64,000 nucleotides of DNA from Exiguobacterium mexicanum (GTDB lineage Bacteria > Bacillota > Bacilli > Exiguobacteriales > Exiguobacteriaceae). The translations under genes were made by a program, and so were the position numbers. The notes under the pieces were generated by a model. That model saw only the letters and a program-made list of their open reading frames with translations, ran no database searches and was not told where the DNA came from. Positions 1 through 7,809 of the stretch are shown piece after piece; positions within the stretch are counted from its first letter, which is position 1, and every line of letters starts with the position of its first letter. The DNA is taken from the NCBI RefSeq assembly GCF_005960665.1, contig NZ_CP040676.1, positions 1,932,501 to 1,996,500 of the forward strand. Direction: 5' to 3'.

Positions 1-193
1 AATCGAGCGTGAGTCGCTCCCCGAGCTGTTTCAAATCGATATTGTCCTCTTCCCACAAGACGAGCATGACCAAGTACTGGCTATATGTCAGGTTTAACGG
101 CGCCAAGATTGGGCGATATAATCTTGTAAGCTCTTTTGAAGCGGTATAGAGCTGAAAACAGATCTGATGCTCTAATGTTAACGAACTTTTCAT
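1..193 (-). CDS. ohrR: Organic hydroperoxide repressor OhrR (MarR family), partial
   Basis: Only the first 64 or so codons are present; the rest lies beyond the left edge. OhrR is a dimeric MarR-type repressor that senses organic peroxides by oxidation of a single N-terminal cysteine and then releases the ohr promoter. The visible part reads as a MarR N-terminus, with the redox cysteine at residue 12 (motif HQICFQLY) followed by LNLTYSQYLVMLVLW, the alpha2 region of this family. The ATG at 193 follows a GGAGG site. It is divergent from ohr, with a shared 118-bp control region, the classic arrangement. The DNA-binding wing cannot be checked because it is cut off. Confidence 0.9.
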   Translation of the reverse strand, partial: MKSSLTLEHQICFQLYTASKELTRLYRPILAPLNLTYSQYLVMLVLWEEDNIDLKQLGERLTLD

Positions 194-233
194 AGTATTT
201 CCTCCGGCTATAGTCTTAAGACAAGCATATCAT

Positions 234-261
234 TTGATTATCTGTTTGACTGCTCTATAAT
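234..261 (+). promoter_or_regulatory. Probable sigma-A promoter of ohr
   Basis: TTGATT at 234-239 and TATAAT at 256-261 are separated by 16 bp and lie about 50 bp upstream of the ohr start codon. The -10 box is a perfect consensus. The palindrome at 261-280 begins at the last base of the -10, so a bound repressor would cover the transcription start. Confidence 0.7.
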
Positions 262-280
262 TAGATTGTGCACAACTTAA
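261..280. promoter_or_regulatory. Probable OhrR operator
   Basis: TTAGATTGTGCACAACTTAA is a 20-bp inverted repeat in which 16 positions agree with its reverse complement and whose centre is TTGTGCACAA. It sits between ohrR and ohr, directly after the ohr -10 box. MarR/OhrR proteins bind AT-rich palindromes of this length in this position, so assignment to OhrR is inferred from location. Confidence 0.65.
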
Positions 281-311
281 TTGCCTAAAAACGAAATGGA
301 GGAATTGAATC

Positions 312-725
312 ATGAAACCATTATTCACAGCTTCTGCAACTGCAATCGGTGGCCGCGAAGGTCGCGTCACATCTACGGACGGTGTGATCGACTTGAACGT
401 CTCTATGCCTGGTTCTAAAAACGCTGAGGAAGCGACGAACCCGGAGCAACTCTTCGCAGCAGGTTATGCGGCATGTTTCGGTAGCGCCTTGAACCTCGTC
501 ATCGGCAAAGAACGCGTCAAGACAGACGGCACGAGCGTAACTGGTCATGTCACGCTCAACCAAAACGATGAAGGCTTCTTCATCTCAGTCGAACTCGAAG
601 TCGAGATTAAAGGTGTCGACCAAGCGACGGCGGAACGTCTCGTCGAGGCGGCACACCAAGTCTGCCCGTATTCGAAAGCGACACGCGGCAACGTCGACGT
701 CAAGTTGACTGCTAAAGCAGCATAA
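312..725 (+). CDS. ohr: Organic hydroperoxide resistance protein (Ohr, OsmC family)
   Basis: Thiol peroxidase that reduces organic (fatty acid) hydroperoxides in the cytoplasm, normally recycled by lipoylated proteins. The 137-residue length is typical of the Ohr subfamily. The two catalytic cysteines are visible: Cys55 in AAGYAACFGSAL and Cys118 in HQVCPYSKATRGN, with the family arginine near residue 18 and the glutamate in NPEQLF at 45. A GGAGG site precedes the ATG. The gene is divergent from ohrR and is followed by its own terminator, so it is a single-gene unit induced by organic peroxides through OhrR. Confidence 0.96.
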   Translation: MKPLFTASATAIGGREGRVTSTDGVIDLNVSMPGSKNAEEATNPEQLFAAGYAACFGSALNLVIGKERVKTDGTSVTGHVTLNQNDEGFFISVELEVEIKGVDQATAERLVEAAHQVCPYSKATRGNVDVKLTAKAA

Positions 726-732
726 TACGACG

Positions 733-756
733 GCCCGCTTCCGAGCGGGCTTTTTT
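733..756 (+). terminator. Rho-independent terminator of ohr
   Basis: GCCCGC and GCGGGC arms around a 6-base loop are followed by six T residues, 8 bp after the ohr stop codon. Confidence 0.9.
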
Positions 757-815
757 GCGTCCTGCTGAACGACAGAGTAGAATGAAAGAACGATAGACAT
801 GAGAGGAGGCGGACG

Positions 816-1673
816 ATGTTCAAAGGCAAACGTAAATATGTGACGATCGGCCTCGGGGTCGCGTTTCTCCTCTCCGCCTTCTATAACGGCCTGACCGTCC
901 GCAATTATGCGGTCGAATCCGACAAACTTGAGACCGGTCAATCCTTCCGCGTCATCCTATTGTCCGATTTGCATGGGTATTCGTACGGGGAAGACCAGCA
1001 AGTCTTAATCGATAAGATACGGGAACAGAAACCTGATTTGATCGCCCTTCCCGGGGATATTCTTGACCGCTTCCGTTCTCCCGACGCTTCTTTCGATTTG
1101 ATTAAAGGGTTACAGGGTATCGCCCCGATGTATTTCGTGACCGGTAACCATGAGATTGATGGCTCGGATGATTTCGTCCGCCACGACGTCAAGGACGTCT
1201 TTCGTTCCTATGGCGTGACGGTGCTTGAGAACGAGACGAGCTCAGTCAACGTCAACGGTATCGACATCCTCATCGGTGGGCTTGAAGACCCGCTCCGAAC
1301 GTACAATGAAAATATCTATGCCAGCTGGGAAGAGACTGCCTTGACCTCGCTCGGCGATGTTGATACCGAGACATCGTTCAGCCTGCTGTTGTCACACCGG
1401 GCCGAACAAGTCGACACATATGCCAGCTTGCCGTTTGACCTCGTCCTGTCGGGCCATGCCCACGGCGGACAAGTCCGAATTCCCTATTTATTGAACGGGC
1501 TGTACGCCCCGGACCAAGGGTTCTTCCCGAAATATGCCGGGGGCTTGTACGAGCATGAATCGTTCACACACGTCATCGGGCGCGGCTTCAACTATAGCGT
1601 CAGTGTACCGCGTGTGTTCAATCCACCGGAGATTGTCGTCATCGACGTCATCGGGAAAGGGGCTTCCCAGTGA
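816..1673 (+). CDS. Membrane-anchored metallophosphoesterase (YkuE/YaeI-like)
   Basis: Calcineurin-like phosphoesterase of 285 residues. All five metal motifs are visible: DLHG (Asp51, His53), GDILD (Asp81), GNHE near 110, a histidine in LLLSHRAEQ, and GHAHGGQ near 212. A hydrophobic stretch at residues 9-25 anchors the catalytic domain outside the membrane. Close relatives include B. subtilis YkuE and E. coli YaeI (a UDP-2,3-diacylglucosamine hydrolase homologue), but the substrate in Gram-positives is not settled, so only the class is claimed. The ATG follows AGAGGAGG. The gene stands alone between two terminators; its own terminator overlaps the stop codon. Confidence 0.87.
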   Translation: MFKGKRKYVTIGLGVAFLLSAFYNGLTVRNYAVESDKLETGQSFRVILLSDLHGYSYGEDQQVLIDKIREQKPDLIALPGDILDRFRSPDASFDLIKGLQGIAPMYFVTGNHEIDGSDDFVRHDVKDVFRSYGVTVLENETSSVNVNGIDILIGGLEDPLRTYNENIYASWEETALTSLGDVDTETSFSLLLSHRAEQVDTYASLPFDLVLSGHAHGGQVRIPYLLNGLYAPDQGFFPKYAGGLYEHESFTHVIGRGFNYSVSVPRVFNPPEIVVIDVIGKGASQ

Positions 1674-1683
1674 GCCCCTTTTC
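1656..1683 (+). terminator. Terminator overlapping the phosphoesterase stop
   Basis: AAAGGGGCT (1656-1664) pairs with AGCCCCTTT (1673-1681), followed by a short T-rich tail. The upstream arm lies inside the last codons of the gene. Confidence 0.75.
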
Positions 1684-1780
1684 CTATTTTCCTCAAAATC
1701 GGATTCGCATGCATGCTGTACGGGTATAGTATCCATGTTGTGACTTACCTGTTTTTCTAAAAAAGGGAGGAAGTGGACAT

Positions 1781-2920
1781 ATGCGTGCTGTTACCTATCA
1801 AGGAGCGAAGAACATCGAAGTCAAGGATGTGAAAGATCCGGAGATTGAGAACCGAGAAGAGATTATCGTCAAAATTACGTCAACGGCCATTTGCGGATCG
1901 GATTTGCATATTTACCAAGGAAATATGCCGACCCGTCACGGCTATGTGATCGGTCACGAGCCGATGGGAATTGTCGAAGAGGTCGGTCCCGATGTGACGA
2001 AAGTGAAGAAAGGTGACCGTGTCGTCTTACCATTCAACGTTTCTTGCGGTCACTGTTACTACTGTGAACATGAAATGGAGAGCCAATGCGATAACTCGAA
2101 CCATGCACCACATACTGATGCGGGTGGTTACTTCGGTTTCACCGAACAGTTCGGGAACCATCCAGGGGGCCAGGCCGAGTACTTAAAAGTGCCATATGGA
2201 AACTTCATGCCGCTAGTCATTCCTGAGTCATGTGAACTTGACGACGAGGCACTCTTGTTCTTGTCTGACGTCATTCCGACTGCATGGTGGAGTTTAGAGA
2301 ATGCTGGTATGAAAGCAGGAGACACGGTTGTCGTCCTCGGCTCAGGTCCTGTCGGTTTGATGACACAAAAATTAGCCTGGGTGCGTGGTGCGAAACGCGT
2401 CATCGCCGTCGATCCGGAAATCTACCGATTGAACCGGGCCAAACTCTCCAACAATGTCGAGACCGTGTTGATGAAAGATCCGATCGATACCGGCAAATAT
2501 ATCTATGAAATCACAAACGGCGGGGCTGACGTGGTCATCGACTGTGTCGGATTCGACGGAAAAAAATCACCGATTGAGAAAGTCGAACAAAAGTTGATGG
2601 TCCAAGGAGGAACCCTCAGCGCCATCAAAGTCGCGAAAGAAGCGGTGCGTAAGTTCGGTACCGTTCAATTGACAGGGATTTACGCGATGAACTACAACCA
2701 GTTCCCGCTCGGTGATTTCTTTACCCGAAACGTCAGCATTCGGACAGGACAAGCTCCGGTCATCCACTATATGCCGGAACTGTTCCAGATGATCGTCGAC
2801 AAGAAGTTCGACCCGACCGACATCATCACCCACCGCTTGCCGCTCGAACAAGCGGCCGACGCGTACAAAATCTTTAACGACCATCTCGACGATTGCGTCA
2901 AAGTCGTCTTGAAGCCATAA
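1781..2920 (+). CDS. Zinc-dependent alcohol dehydrogenase (formaldehyde dehydrogenase-like MDR)
   Basis: Medium-chain NAD(P)-dependent dehydrogenase of 379 residues. The catalytic zinc ligands are Cys38 (AICGSDLH) and His59-Glu60 (GHEPMG); the structural zinc is held by four cysteines at 89, 92, 95 and 103. The Rossmann motif VLGSGPVGLM lies near residue 185. The sequence resembles the glutathione-independent formaldehyde dehydrogenase branch (similar to B. subtilis AdhB), which oxidises short alcohols or aldehydes, but the substrate cannot be read from sequence. The ATG follows GGGAGG. It is monocistronic, convergent with czcD. Confidence 0.88.
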   Translation: MRAVTYQGAKNIEVKDVKDPEIENREEIIVKITSTAICGSDLHIYQGNMPTRHGYVIGHEPMGIVEEVGPDVTKVKKGDRVVLPFNVSCGHCYYCEHEMESQCDNSNHAPHTDAGGYFGFTEQFGNHPGGQAEYLKVPYGNFMPLVIPESCELDDEALLFLSDVIPTAWWSLENAGMKAGDTVVVLGSGPVGLMTQKLAWVRGAKRVIAVDPEIYRLNRAKLSNNVETVLMKDPIDTGKYIYEITNGGADVVIDCVGFDGKKSPIEKVEQKLMVQGGTLSAIKVAKEAVRKFGTVQLTGIYAMNYNQFPLGDFFTRNVSIRTGQAPVIHYMPELFQMIVDKKFDPTDIITHRLPLEQAADAYKIFNDHLDDCVKVVLKP

Positions 2921-2923
2921 CGA

Positions 2924-2957
2924 AAGCGGTCCCCGACATCTGTCAGGGACCGCTTGT
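2924..2957. terminator. Shared hairpin between adh and czcD
   Basis: AAGCGGTCCC and GGGACCGCTT form a 10-bp stem with a smaller GACA/TGTC stem inside the loop. It lies between two converging genes and can serve both, although the T-tract is short in either direction. Confidence 0.7.
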
Positions 2958-2961
2958 TCGT

Positions 2962-3873
2962 TCACCAGATCGTCCGCTCCTCGCAACATTGCGCTTCCCG
3001 TTCAATTTGAATCGTCGAACGCTCGAACGGGGCGAACTCTCTGATTCGTTCCGTCACCTCACGCAAGACGCGCTGGTCGTCCGTGTCCGCCTCGATTAAG
3101 ACGTGACACGTGACAGCGAGTTCGTTCGATGAAATCGACCAAACGTGCAAATCATGGACTTCTTTGACGCCAGCGACGCCACCGAGTTCACGTTGCATCG
3201 CCACGACGTCGATTTGGTCAGGTGTCCCTTCCATCAAAATGTGAATCGCTTCCCGCGTCACGCGGTAGCCGCTCAACAATATCAGGATGGCGACGAACAG
3301 GCTCGCGATTGGATCGGCGAGCGTCCAGCCGAACGCCATGATCAACACGGCCGCCGTGATGGCACCGACCGAGCCGAGCAAATCACCGAACACGTGCAAC
3401 AGCGCACTGCGGACGTTCAAGTTATCACGCTCGCCACGCATGAGCAGCCACGCCGCGAGCACGTTGACAAGTAACCCGATGATGGCGACCGAAAGCATGC
3501 CGCCGCTTAAAATCTCTGGCGGTGCGAACAAGCGTTGATACGCCTCGATGCTGATGTAGATCGAGATGACGAGCAACGTCAAGCCGTTGACGAACGCCGC
3601 TAAAATCTCGAAGCGTCGATAGCCAAACGTCCGCTCCGGCGTCGCTTGCCGTGCCCCGAACCGGACAGCGAGGAAACTGAGCCCGAGTGCGGCCGCGTCA
3701 CTGAGCATATGCCCTGCGTCCGACAATAGCGCCAAACTGTTCGTCCATAATCCGCCGATGACCTCGACGACCATGAACGTCGCAATCAGGACGAACGACC
3801 AGAATAATGCCCGTTGATTCGTCGTATGATGATGGTGATGGTCGTGCCCGTGATGATCGTGATGTACGCCCAT
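2962..3873 (-). CDS. czcD: Cation diffusion facilitator CzcD (zinc/cobalt/cadmium exporter)
   Basis: Proton-coupled exporter of divalent metals, 303 residues. The N-terminus is a histidine-rich metal-binding stretch (12 of residues 4-16 are His or Asp). Six membrane segments follow, with HMLSDAAAL in helix 2 and the paired HxxxD site in helix 5, then a cytoplasmic C-terminal domain (DLHVWSISSNELAVTCH) typical of CDF proteins. The ATG at 3873 follows a GGAGG-type site. A near-palindrome of ArsR/SmtB type overlaps its promoter, so metal-induced derepression is likely. No regulator gene is adjacent. Confidence 0.93.
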   Translation of the reverse strand: MGVHHDHHGHDHHHHHTTNQRALFWSFVLIATFMVVEVIGGLWTNSLALLSDAGHMLSDAAALGLSFLAVRFGARQATPERTFGYRRFEILAAFVNGLTLLVISIYISIEAYQRLFAPPEILSGGMLSVAIIGLLVNVLAAWLLMRGERDNLNVRSALLHVFGDLLGSVGAITAAVLIMAFGWTLADPIASLFVAILILLSGYRVTREAIHILMEGTPDQIDVVAMQRELGGVAGVKEVHDLHVWSISSNELAVTCHVLIEADTDDQRVLREVTERIREFAPFERSTIQIEREAQCCEERTIW

Positions 3874-3916
3874 ATTGTCGCCTCCTCTCTATTAGTTTAT
3901 ACCTTTCACACCAAAC

Positions 3917-3936
3917 ATTCAAACGTTCATTTGAAT
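3917..3936. promoter_or_regulatory. ArsR/SmtB (CzrA)-type operator before czcD
   Basis: ATTCAAACGTTCATTTGAAT is a 20-bp palindrome with 16 matched positions, the form bound by zinc-sensing ArsR/SmtB proteins. It overlaps the probable -35 region (TTTGAA) of a minus-strand promoter whose -10 (TATAAA) lies nearer to czcD. The assignment to CzrA is inferred from form and position. Confidence 0.65.
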
Positions 3937-3985
3937 GAATGCATAAAAACAATCGCCGAAAGGGTTGTCCTCTCGACGATCGTCA

Positions 3986-4762
3986 TTATTTCTGTTCGAG
4001 CCGGACCCGCATGACGCCGTCATAGGGGAACAACTTCAACTGGCGGGTCTCACCTTCATACCAACTGCCGGCGTTTTGACTGCTCGTCGCCGTCACATCA
4101 GGCGTCGCGACCGCTTGTCGGTCCCAGTCGATTGCCCGCACTTGTTGGTCACGTACCATCAAGAAGAAGCCGTCATAGAAATGGTATTCGTTCACTTGGT
4201 CACGCTGGACCGCTTTCGGGGCACCGAGCGTGGCCCGGACGCTGTCGATGTCTTGGCCGAGCACTTCGATTGTCGCCGCATCCGCCGTCGGGACGACGGT
4301 CTTCCATGCCGCGGTCACGTCGTCGTCGGAGACGCTCGTCGCTTCTCCCGTCACTTGTGCTTCCGTCACCCATCCGGTCGTCTGCTCGTTCAATTGGAGC
4401 TTGACGAAACCACTGACGGCCTCGAGCTGTTCGAACCGGTCACCGAGGTCGGCCTCATAAATGACCGTCACCCGGTCGTCGGCGAACACTTTCGTATAAG
4501 GTGCCGCGATATAGACGTACATTCCCGCTGACTCGTCGGCCTCCTCCTCTGACTCGGCTTCTTCTGTCGCTTCTGATTCACTATTGACCGACTCGGTCGC
4601 GATGTCGTCCGTCTCCGGCAACGCCGATTTCTTCGTGTCGATGAGGGCCGCGAAGGCGATGACGCCGACGAGTGAAGCAATCAATGCGATGACCGTCACC
4701 GTTTGCCATAACCGCTTCCGTTTCCGTGATGCGGCCCGTGATGCCCGAACTTCTTCTTTCAT
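3986..4762 (-). CDS. Single-pass membrane protein with SH3-like extracytoplasmic domain
   Basis: 258 residues of unrecognised function. A basic N-terminus (residues 1-18) and one membrane helix (about 20-43) are followed by a Glu/Ser-rich linker (53-78) and then a compact domain that begins YVYIAAPYTKVFADD and includes GDRFEQLEAVSGFVKLQL and GWVTEAQVTG, which reads as a bacterial SH3 fold. The C-terminal 100 residues are another beta-rich unit. SH3b domains usually bind cell wall, so a surface role is inferred. It begins 12 bp after the ABC-F stop with a GGGGTGG site, so it probably shares that transcript. Confidence 0.7.
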   Translation of the reverse strand: MKEEVRASRAASRKRKRLWQTVTVIALIASLVGVIAFAALIDTKKSALPETDDIATESVNSESEATEEAESEEEADESAGMYVYIAAPYTKVFADDRVTVIYEADLGDRFEQLEAVSGFVKLQLNEQTTGWVTEAQVTGEATSVSDDDVTAAWKTVVPTADAATIEVLGQDIDSVRATLGAPKAVQRDQVNEYHFYDGFFLMVRDQQVRAIDWDRQAVATPDVTATSSQNAGSWYEGETRQLKLFPYDGVMRVRLEQK

Positions 4763-4774
4763 ACGATTCCACCC

Positions 4775-6469
4775 CTATTTGTTTCGTCTATTCTGTTCGG
4801 ATTCGGCAAGGGGGATGCCGTTTCCTGCCTCGTCGAAGAAAATATGCGGTTCGCTCGTCAATGTCTCAAGCGTCTGGAGCGTCGCGTCAACGTCGACCGG
4901 CTTCGTATCTCCGGACTCGAGAATGCGCACCGTCTCCCCGAGCTCGATCGTCCGGTCCGTCAAGCGGTGGAACGTCCGGTCATGCGAGATGAGAATCAAT
5001 CCGCCTCGATACACCTCTAGCGCGGCCTCGATTTGCTCCCGTGTGGCCACGTCCAAATAGTTCGTCGGCTCATCGAGGGCGAGCAGGTCCGCGTCCGAGA
5101 AGTACAAGATGAGAAAAGCGATTCGGCACTTCTCACCCATGCTCGCGTCACGGATCGGCTTATATACTTCATCGCGACGGAACAAAAAGTGTGCGAGCAG
5201 CGTCCGCGCTTCCGTCTCCGTGATGTCACTCTCGGTCAGGAGCGCGTCGAGCAACGTTCCTTCGGCCGGCAGTCGTGCGAGCGTCTGTGAGAAGTAACCG
5301 ATTTTCAGTTTCGGATGACGCTTGATGTCCCCGGTCTCCGGTGCGAGTTCGCCGATCAATAGTTTCAACAGCGTCGTCTTCCCGCTCCCGTTCGGCCCGA
5401 CGATGGAGATGCGGTCACCCCGGTTCACCGTGAGCGAGAGTCGTTCAAAGAGGGGTTCGTCGTAACCGAACGAGATGTCGTCGACCGCAATCCACTTCTT
5501 CGCCTCGAGTGGGTCGGCTTGGAAGCGGACCGAGATATGGGCCGCATCTTTCGGACGATCGGGTCGCGTCCCTTCGAGCTGTTCGAGTTTACGTTCACGG
5601 GCCTTCATCTTGATGGCAAGGTTCGCCGCGCCTTTTTGAGCGCCTGGACTTCGCACGCTCGCCGTCGCTTTCGCTTTCAAATGCCATCCCTTATATTGGG
5701 CGATCATATCGAGCAGCTCCGACTTCCGCGCCATATAGCGGGCATGGGCTCGCTCGTCGCGTACCCGTTCCTCGGCCTTCTGATGTTTATACGCCGTGTA
5801 GTTGCCCGGATAGCGGACGATGGTCCCCTCATTCAGCTCGAGGATGACCGTCGCAACGTCATCGATGAATTGACGATCGTGGGAGATGGCGAGCACTGTC
5901 CCCGAAAACTCGTCCACCCAACGTGTCAGCCACTCGATTGAGTCCAAATCGAGATGGTTCGTCGGCTCGTCGAGCAGGACGATATCGACGTGTCGCATCG
6001 TGAGACGGGCGAGTTGGACCCGTGTCTGTTCACCGCCGCTCAACTCGCGGAGTCGGCTCGAGTCATGTCCGTCAAGACCAAGTCGTTTGAGGGCTTGTCT
6101 CGCCTCAAGCTCGAGCGCGAAGGCGTCAACCGCGAGTGCCTCGTCATACGCTTCGAGCACGCGCGCCGAATCACCTGATGTGACGGCAAGGTGGAGATTG
6201 TAGCGCGCCAAGTCGCCTTGCATGACGTAGTCTAGCGCGGTCTCTTCTCCATCAAACACCGTCTGTTCGACGACACCGATCGTGCCCAAAACGTCAATCG
6301 AACCTGACTGTGGAGCTAGTTCACCTATGAGCAGCTTGAATAGCGTCGTCTTGCCGGACCCGTTCTGACCGAACAAGACGGCCCGTTCGCCTGCAGCGAC
6401 GTCGAACGAGACATTGTCGAATAAGGGTTGCCGGTCGTGGTCGAACCGGACTTGCTTCATACTTAACAT
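4775..6469 (-). CDS. ABC-F family ATPase, antibiotic-resistance-like subfamily
   Basis: Cytoplasmic ribosome-binding protein of 564 residues with two nucleotide-binding domains and no membrane segment. Walker A motifs are GQNGSGKTT and GPNGSGKTT, signatures LSGGEQTR and SMGEKCR, and Walker B/catalytic Glu LLDEPTNHLD and LALDEPTNYLD. The linker of about 80 residues (rich in Lys/Arg, residues 240-320) fits the P-site tRNA interaction motif. The EttA-type arm is absent. Relatives such as VmlR, Vga and Lsa displace ribosome-targeting antibiotics (lincosamides, streptogramin A, pleuromutilins). The long leader with a small peptide and terminator upstream supports antibiotic-induced expression. The actual drug range cannot be inferred; a housekeeping Uup/YdiF-type role is less likely. 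Confidence 0.85.
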   Translation of the reverse strand: MLSMKQVRFDHDRQPLFDNVSFDVAAGERAVLFGQNGSGKTTLFKLLIGELAPQSGSIDVLGTIGVVEQTVFDGEETALDYVMQGDLARYNLHLAVTSGDSARVLEAYDEALAVDAFALELEARQALKRLGLDGHDSSRLRELSGGEQTRVQLARLTMRHVDIVLLDEPTNHLDLDSIEWLTRWVDEFSGTVLAISHDRQFIDDVATVILELNEGTIVRYPGNYTAYKHQKAEERVRDERAHARYMARKSELLDMIAQYKGWHLKAKATASVRSPGAQKGAANLAIKMKARERKLEQLEGTRPDRPKDAAHISVRFQADPLEAKKWIAVDDISFGYDEPLFERLSLTVNRGDRISIVGPNGSGKTTLLKLLIGELAPETGDIKRHPKLKIGYFSQTLARLPAEGTLLDALLTESDITETEARTLLAHFLFRRDEVYKPIRDASMGEKCRIAFLILYFSDADLLALDEPTNYLDVATREQIEAALEVYRGGLILISHDRTFHRLTDRTIELGETVRILESGDTKPVDVDATLQTLETLTSEPHIFFDEAGNGIPLAESEQNRRNK

Positions 6470-6508
6470 ATTGTTTCACCTCGCTAATTGTTCGGATACG
6501 CGATGAAA

Positions 6509-6541
6509 CAAAAAACACCATCCGCTCAAAAGCGATGGTGT
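6509..6541 (-). terminator. Attenuator terminator in the ABC-F leader
   Basis: On the minus strand ACACCATC pairs with GATGGTGT, extended by an inner GCT/AGC, and is followed by TTTTTTG. It stands about 40 nt before the ABC-F start codon, within its transcript rather than after a gene. The 5' arm overlaps a CTTCAC segment that could instead pair with GTGAAG at 6600-6605. Confidence 0.8.
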
Positions 6542-6641
6542 GAAGAGCTCCGGTCAAGCGGAAAGAAGGGTTCCCCCCGTAGCCTGAAATTGGACACACT
6601 TCACCCGTGACTGTTCGTGCGAACAGTGATGATTCGTTTCA

Positions 6642-6668
6642 TCAGTTGAGGGCGTGTGACTTTTTCAT
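6642..6668 (-). CDS. Leader peptide MKKSHALN
   Basis: ATG-AAA-AAG-TCA-CAC-GCC-CTC-AAC-TGA, preceded by AGGAAGG 11 nt upstream. Eight codons is too short for a standard gene call, but the position at the head of a structured leader ending in a terminator suggests a regulatory peptide on which drug-stalled ribosomes would change RNA folding. Confidence 0.6.
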   Translation of the reverse strand: MKKSHALN

Positions 6669-6834
6669 GGCACGTTGTACCTTCCTTTCCTAAGTTATTG
6701 CAACCGTACCAAATTGAAAGCGGATTCGCAAGGGGGTGCCCCACAATCTCCGATTTTTTCTACACCTTCCGGCGGATGCAAGCGCGTCATGCGAGCGGTA
6801 TGATTAAACCAACTTAGATGATGAGGTGACTGCC

Positions 6835-7746
6835 ATGAAATTACGAAACCTACTCGTCCCGAGCGCTGTCCTAGCGAGCGTCGGTACGTTCTTATATACA
6901 CGATTCAAACAAAGACTGCCTCGCCCCGCCTTCAAAATCCCGACGGTCAAACCCGATCTCGCCTCGTTCGATGAGACGATGGTCGGTGCCACTTGGGTCG
7001 GCCATTCGACCGTGCTCATCCATTGGTACGGGTTGAAGATTTTGACCGACCCGGTGTTCTCGAACCGAATCGGTGTCCACGTCGGGCCGGTCACGTTCGG
7101 GATGAAACGCCACACCGCCCCCGCCCTCTCAATCGAGGAGATTGGGCACGTCGACGTCATCCTGCTGAGCCACGCCCATATGGACCACTTCGACCATAAG
7201 AGCTTGAAACGGCTGATCACCCGCGATACGGTCGTCATCTCGGCCCCGGGCACGAGCAAACTGTTGCGTAAATATCCGAGCTTACAGACGCTCGAGATGC
7301 ATCCACACGACAAATTGACGCTCGCGAACGGGCTCCACGTCCAAGCGATCCCTGTCGCCCACTGGGGCAATCGTTTCCCATGGGACAAACATATGGGTTA
7401 TAACGGCTACGTCTTGAAATATAAAGGCGTCCGCATGCTGTTCGCCGGGGATACGGCGTACACCGAGTCGTTCAACGGGCTCGCGAACAAAGAGCCGATC
7501 GACCTCGCCTTTTTCCCGATCGGCGCCTATCAACCCGAGTCGTTCGAGGAAGCGCACTGCACCCCGGAGCAGGCATGGACAATGTTCAAACAGAGCGGCG
7601 CGAAGCGTTTCTTCCCGATGCATTGGGACACGTTCGTCTTATCCTACGAACCCGTCGAGGAGCCGTATGAGCGACTCGTCGCCGCGGCAAAGCTTGAACG
7701 TGATCAAATCGTGATCAAGGCGCACGGCGAAAGTATTCGGCTGTAG
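6835..7746 (+). CDS. MBL-fold metallohydrolase, NAPE-PLD/RomA-like
   Basis: Metallo-beta-lactamase-fold hydrolase of 303 residues in the COG2220 group related to N-acyl-phosphatidylethanolamine phospholipase D. The zinc motif is LLSHAHMDHFD; further ligands appear in PVAHWGNRFPW, FAGDTAYTE and FPMHWDTF. A short hydrophobic N-terminus (residues 5-20) may be a membrane anchor. I chose ATG 6835 over the in-frame GTG at 6826 because GAGGTG (6823-6828) is then correctly spaced. The substrate is unknown. A second, longer member of the same group lies at 13063-14157. No terminator separates it from the next gene. Confidence 0.84.
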   Translation: MKLRNLLVPSAVLASVGTFLYTRFKQRLPRPAFKIPTVKPDLASFDETMVGATWVGHSTVLIHWYGLKILTDPVFSNRIGVHVGPVTFGMKRHTAPALSIEEIGHVDVILLSHAHMDHFDHKSLKRLITRDTVVISAPGTSKLLRKYPSLQTLEMHPHDKLTLANGLHVQAIPVAHWGNRFPWDKHMGYNGYVLKYKGVRMLFAGDTAYTESFNGLANKEPIDLAFFPIGAYQPESFEEAHCTPEQAWTMFKQSGAKRFFPMHWDTFVLSYEPVEEPYERLVAAAKLERDQIVIKAHGESIRL

Positions 7747-7809
7747 CTTTCGCTTTCACTTCCGGACGATTTTCGGTAACGTAAGAGGTGAGAGGGAGGG
7801 AATCAATTT

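Larger units (their letters stand above)
6509..6700 (-). promoter_or_regulatory. Structured leader of the ABC-F gene (ribosome-mediated attenuation)
   Basis: The 365-bp gap upstream of the ABC-F gene holds, in minus-strand order: a plausible promoter (TTGCGA, 17 bp, TACGGT), a ribosome binding site and 8-codon ORF, a GATGA/TCATC hairpin, an ACTGTTCG/CGAACAGT hairpin, a GTGAAG segment, and the terminator at 6509-6541. This order (leader peptide, alternative hairpins, terminator, resistance gene) is that of known attenuation controls such as those of ABC-F and erm genes. The exact antiterminator pairing is not resolved. Confidence 0.65.

Noticed and set aside
3965-4531. 188-codon plus-strand frame opposite the SH3-like gene
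   Set aside because: The minus-strand gene has a ribosome binding site, a membrane helix and operon spacing; the plus frame has none and starts within the czcD control region.
6611-6630. Possible LexA box in the ABC-F leader
   Set aside because: The repeat is GTTC...GAAC, the inverse order of the LexA/DinR site GAAC...GTTC; it fits an RNA hairpin better.
6509-6700. Riboswitch or T-box in the ABC-F leader
   Set aside because: No T-box core sequence and no recognisable conserved core of common riboswitches was seen; the leader ORF offers a simpler model.
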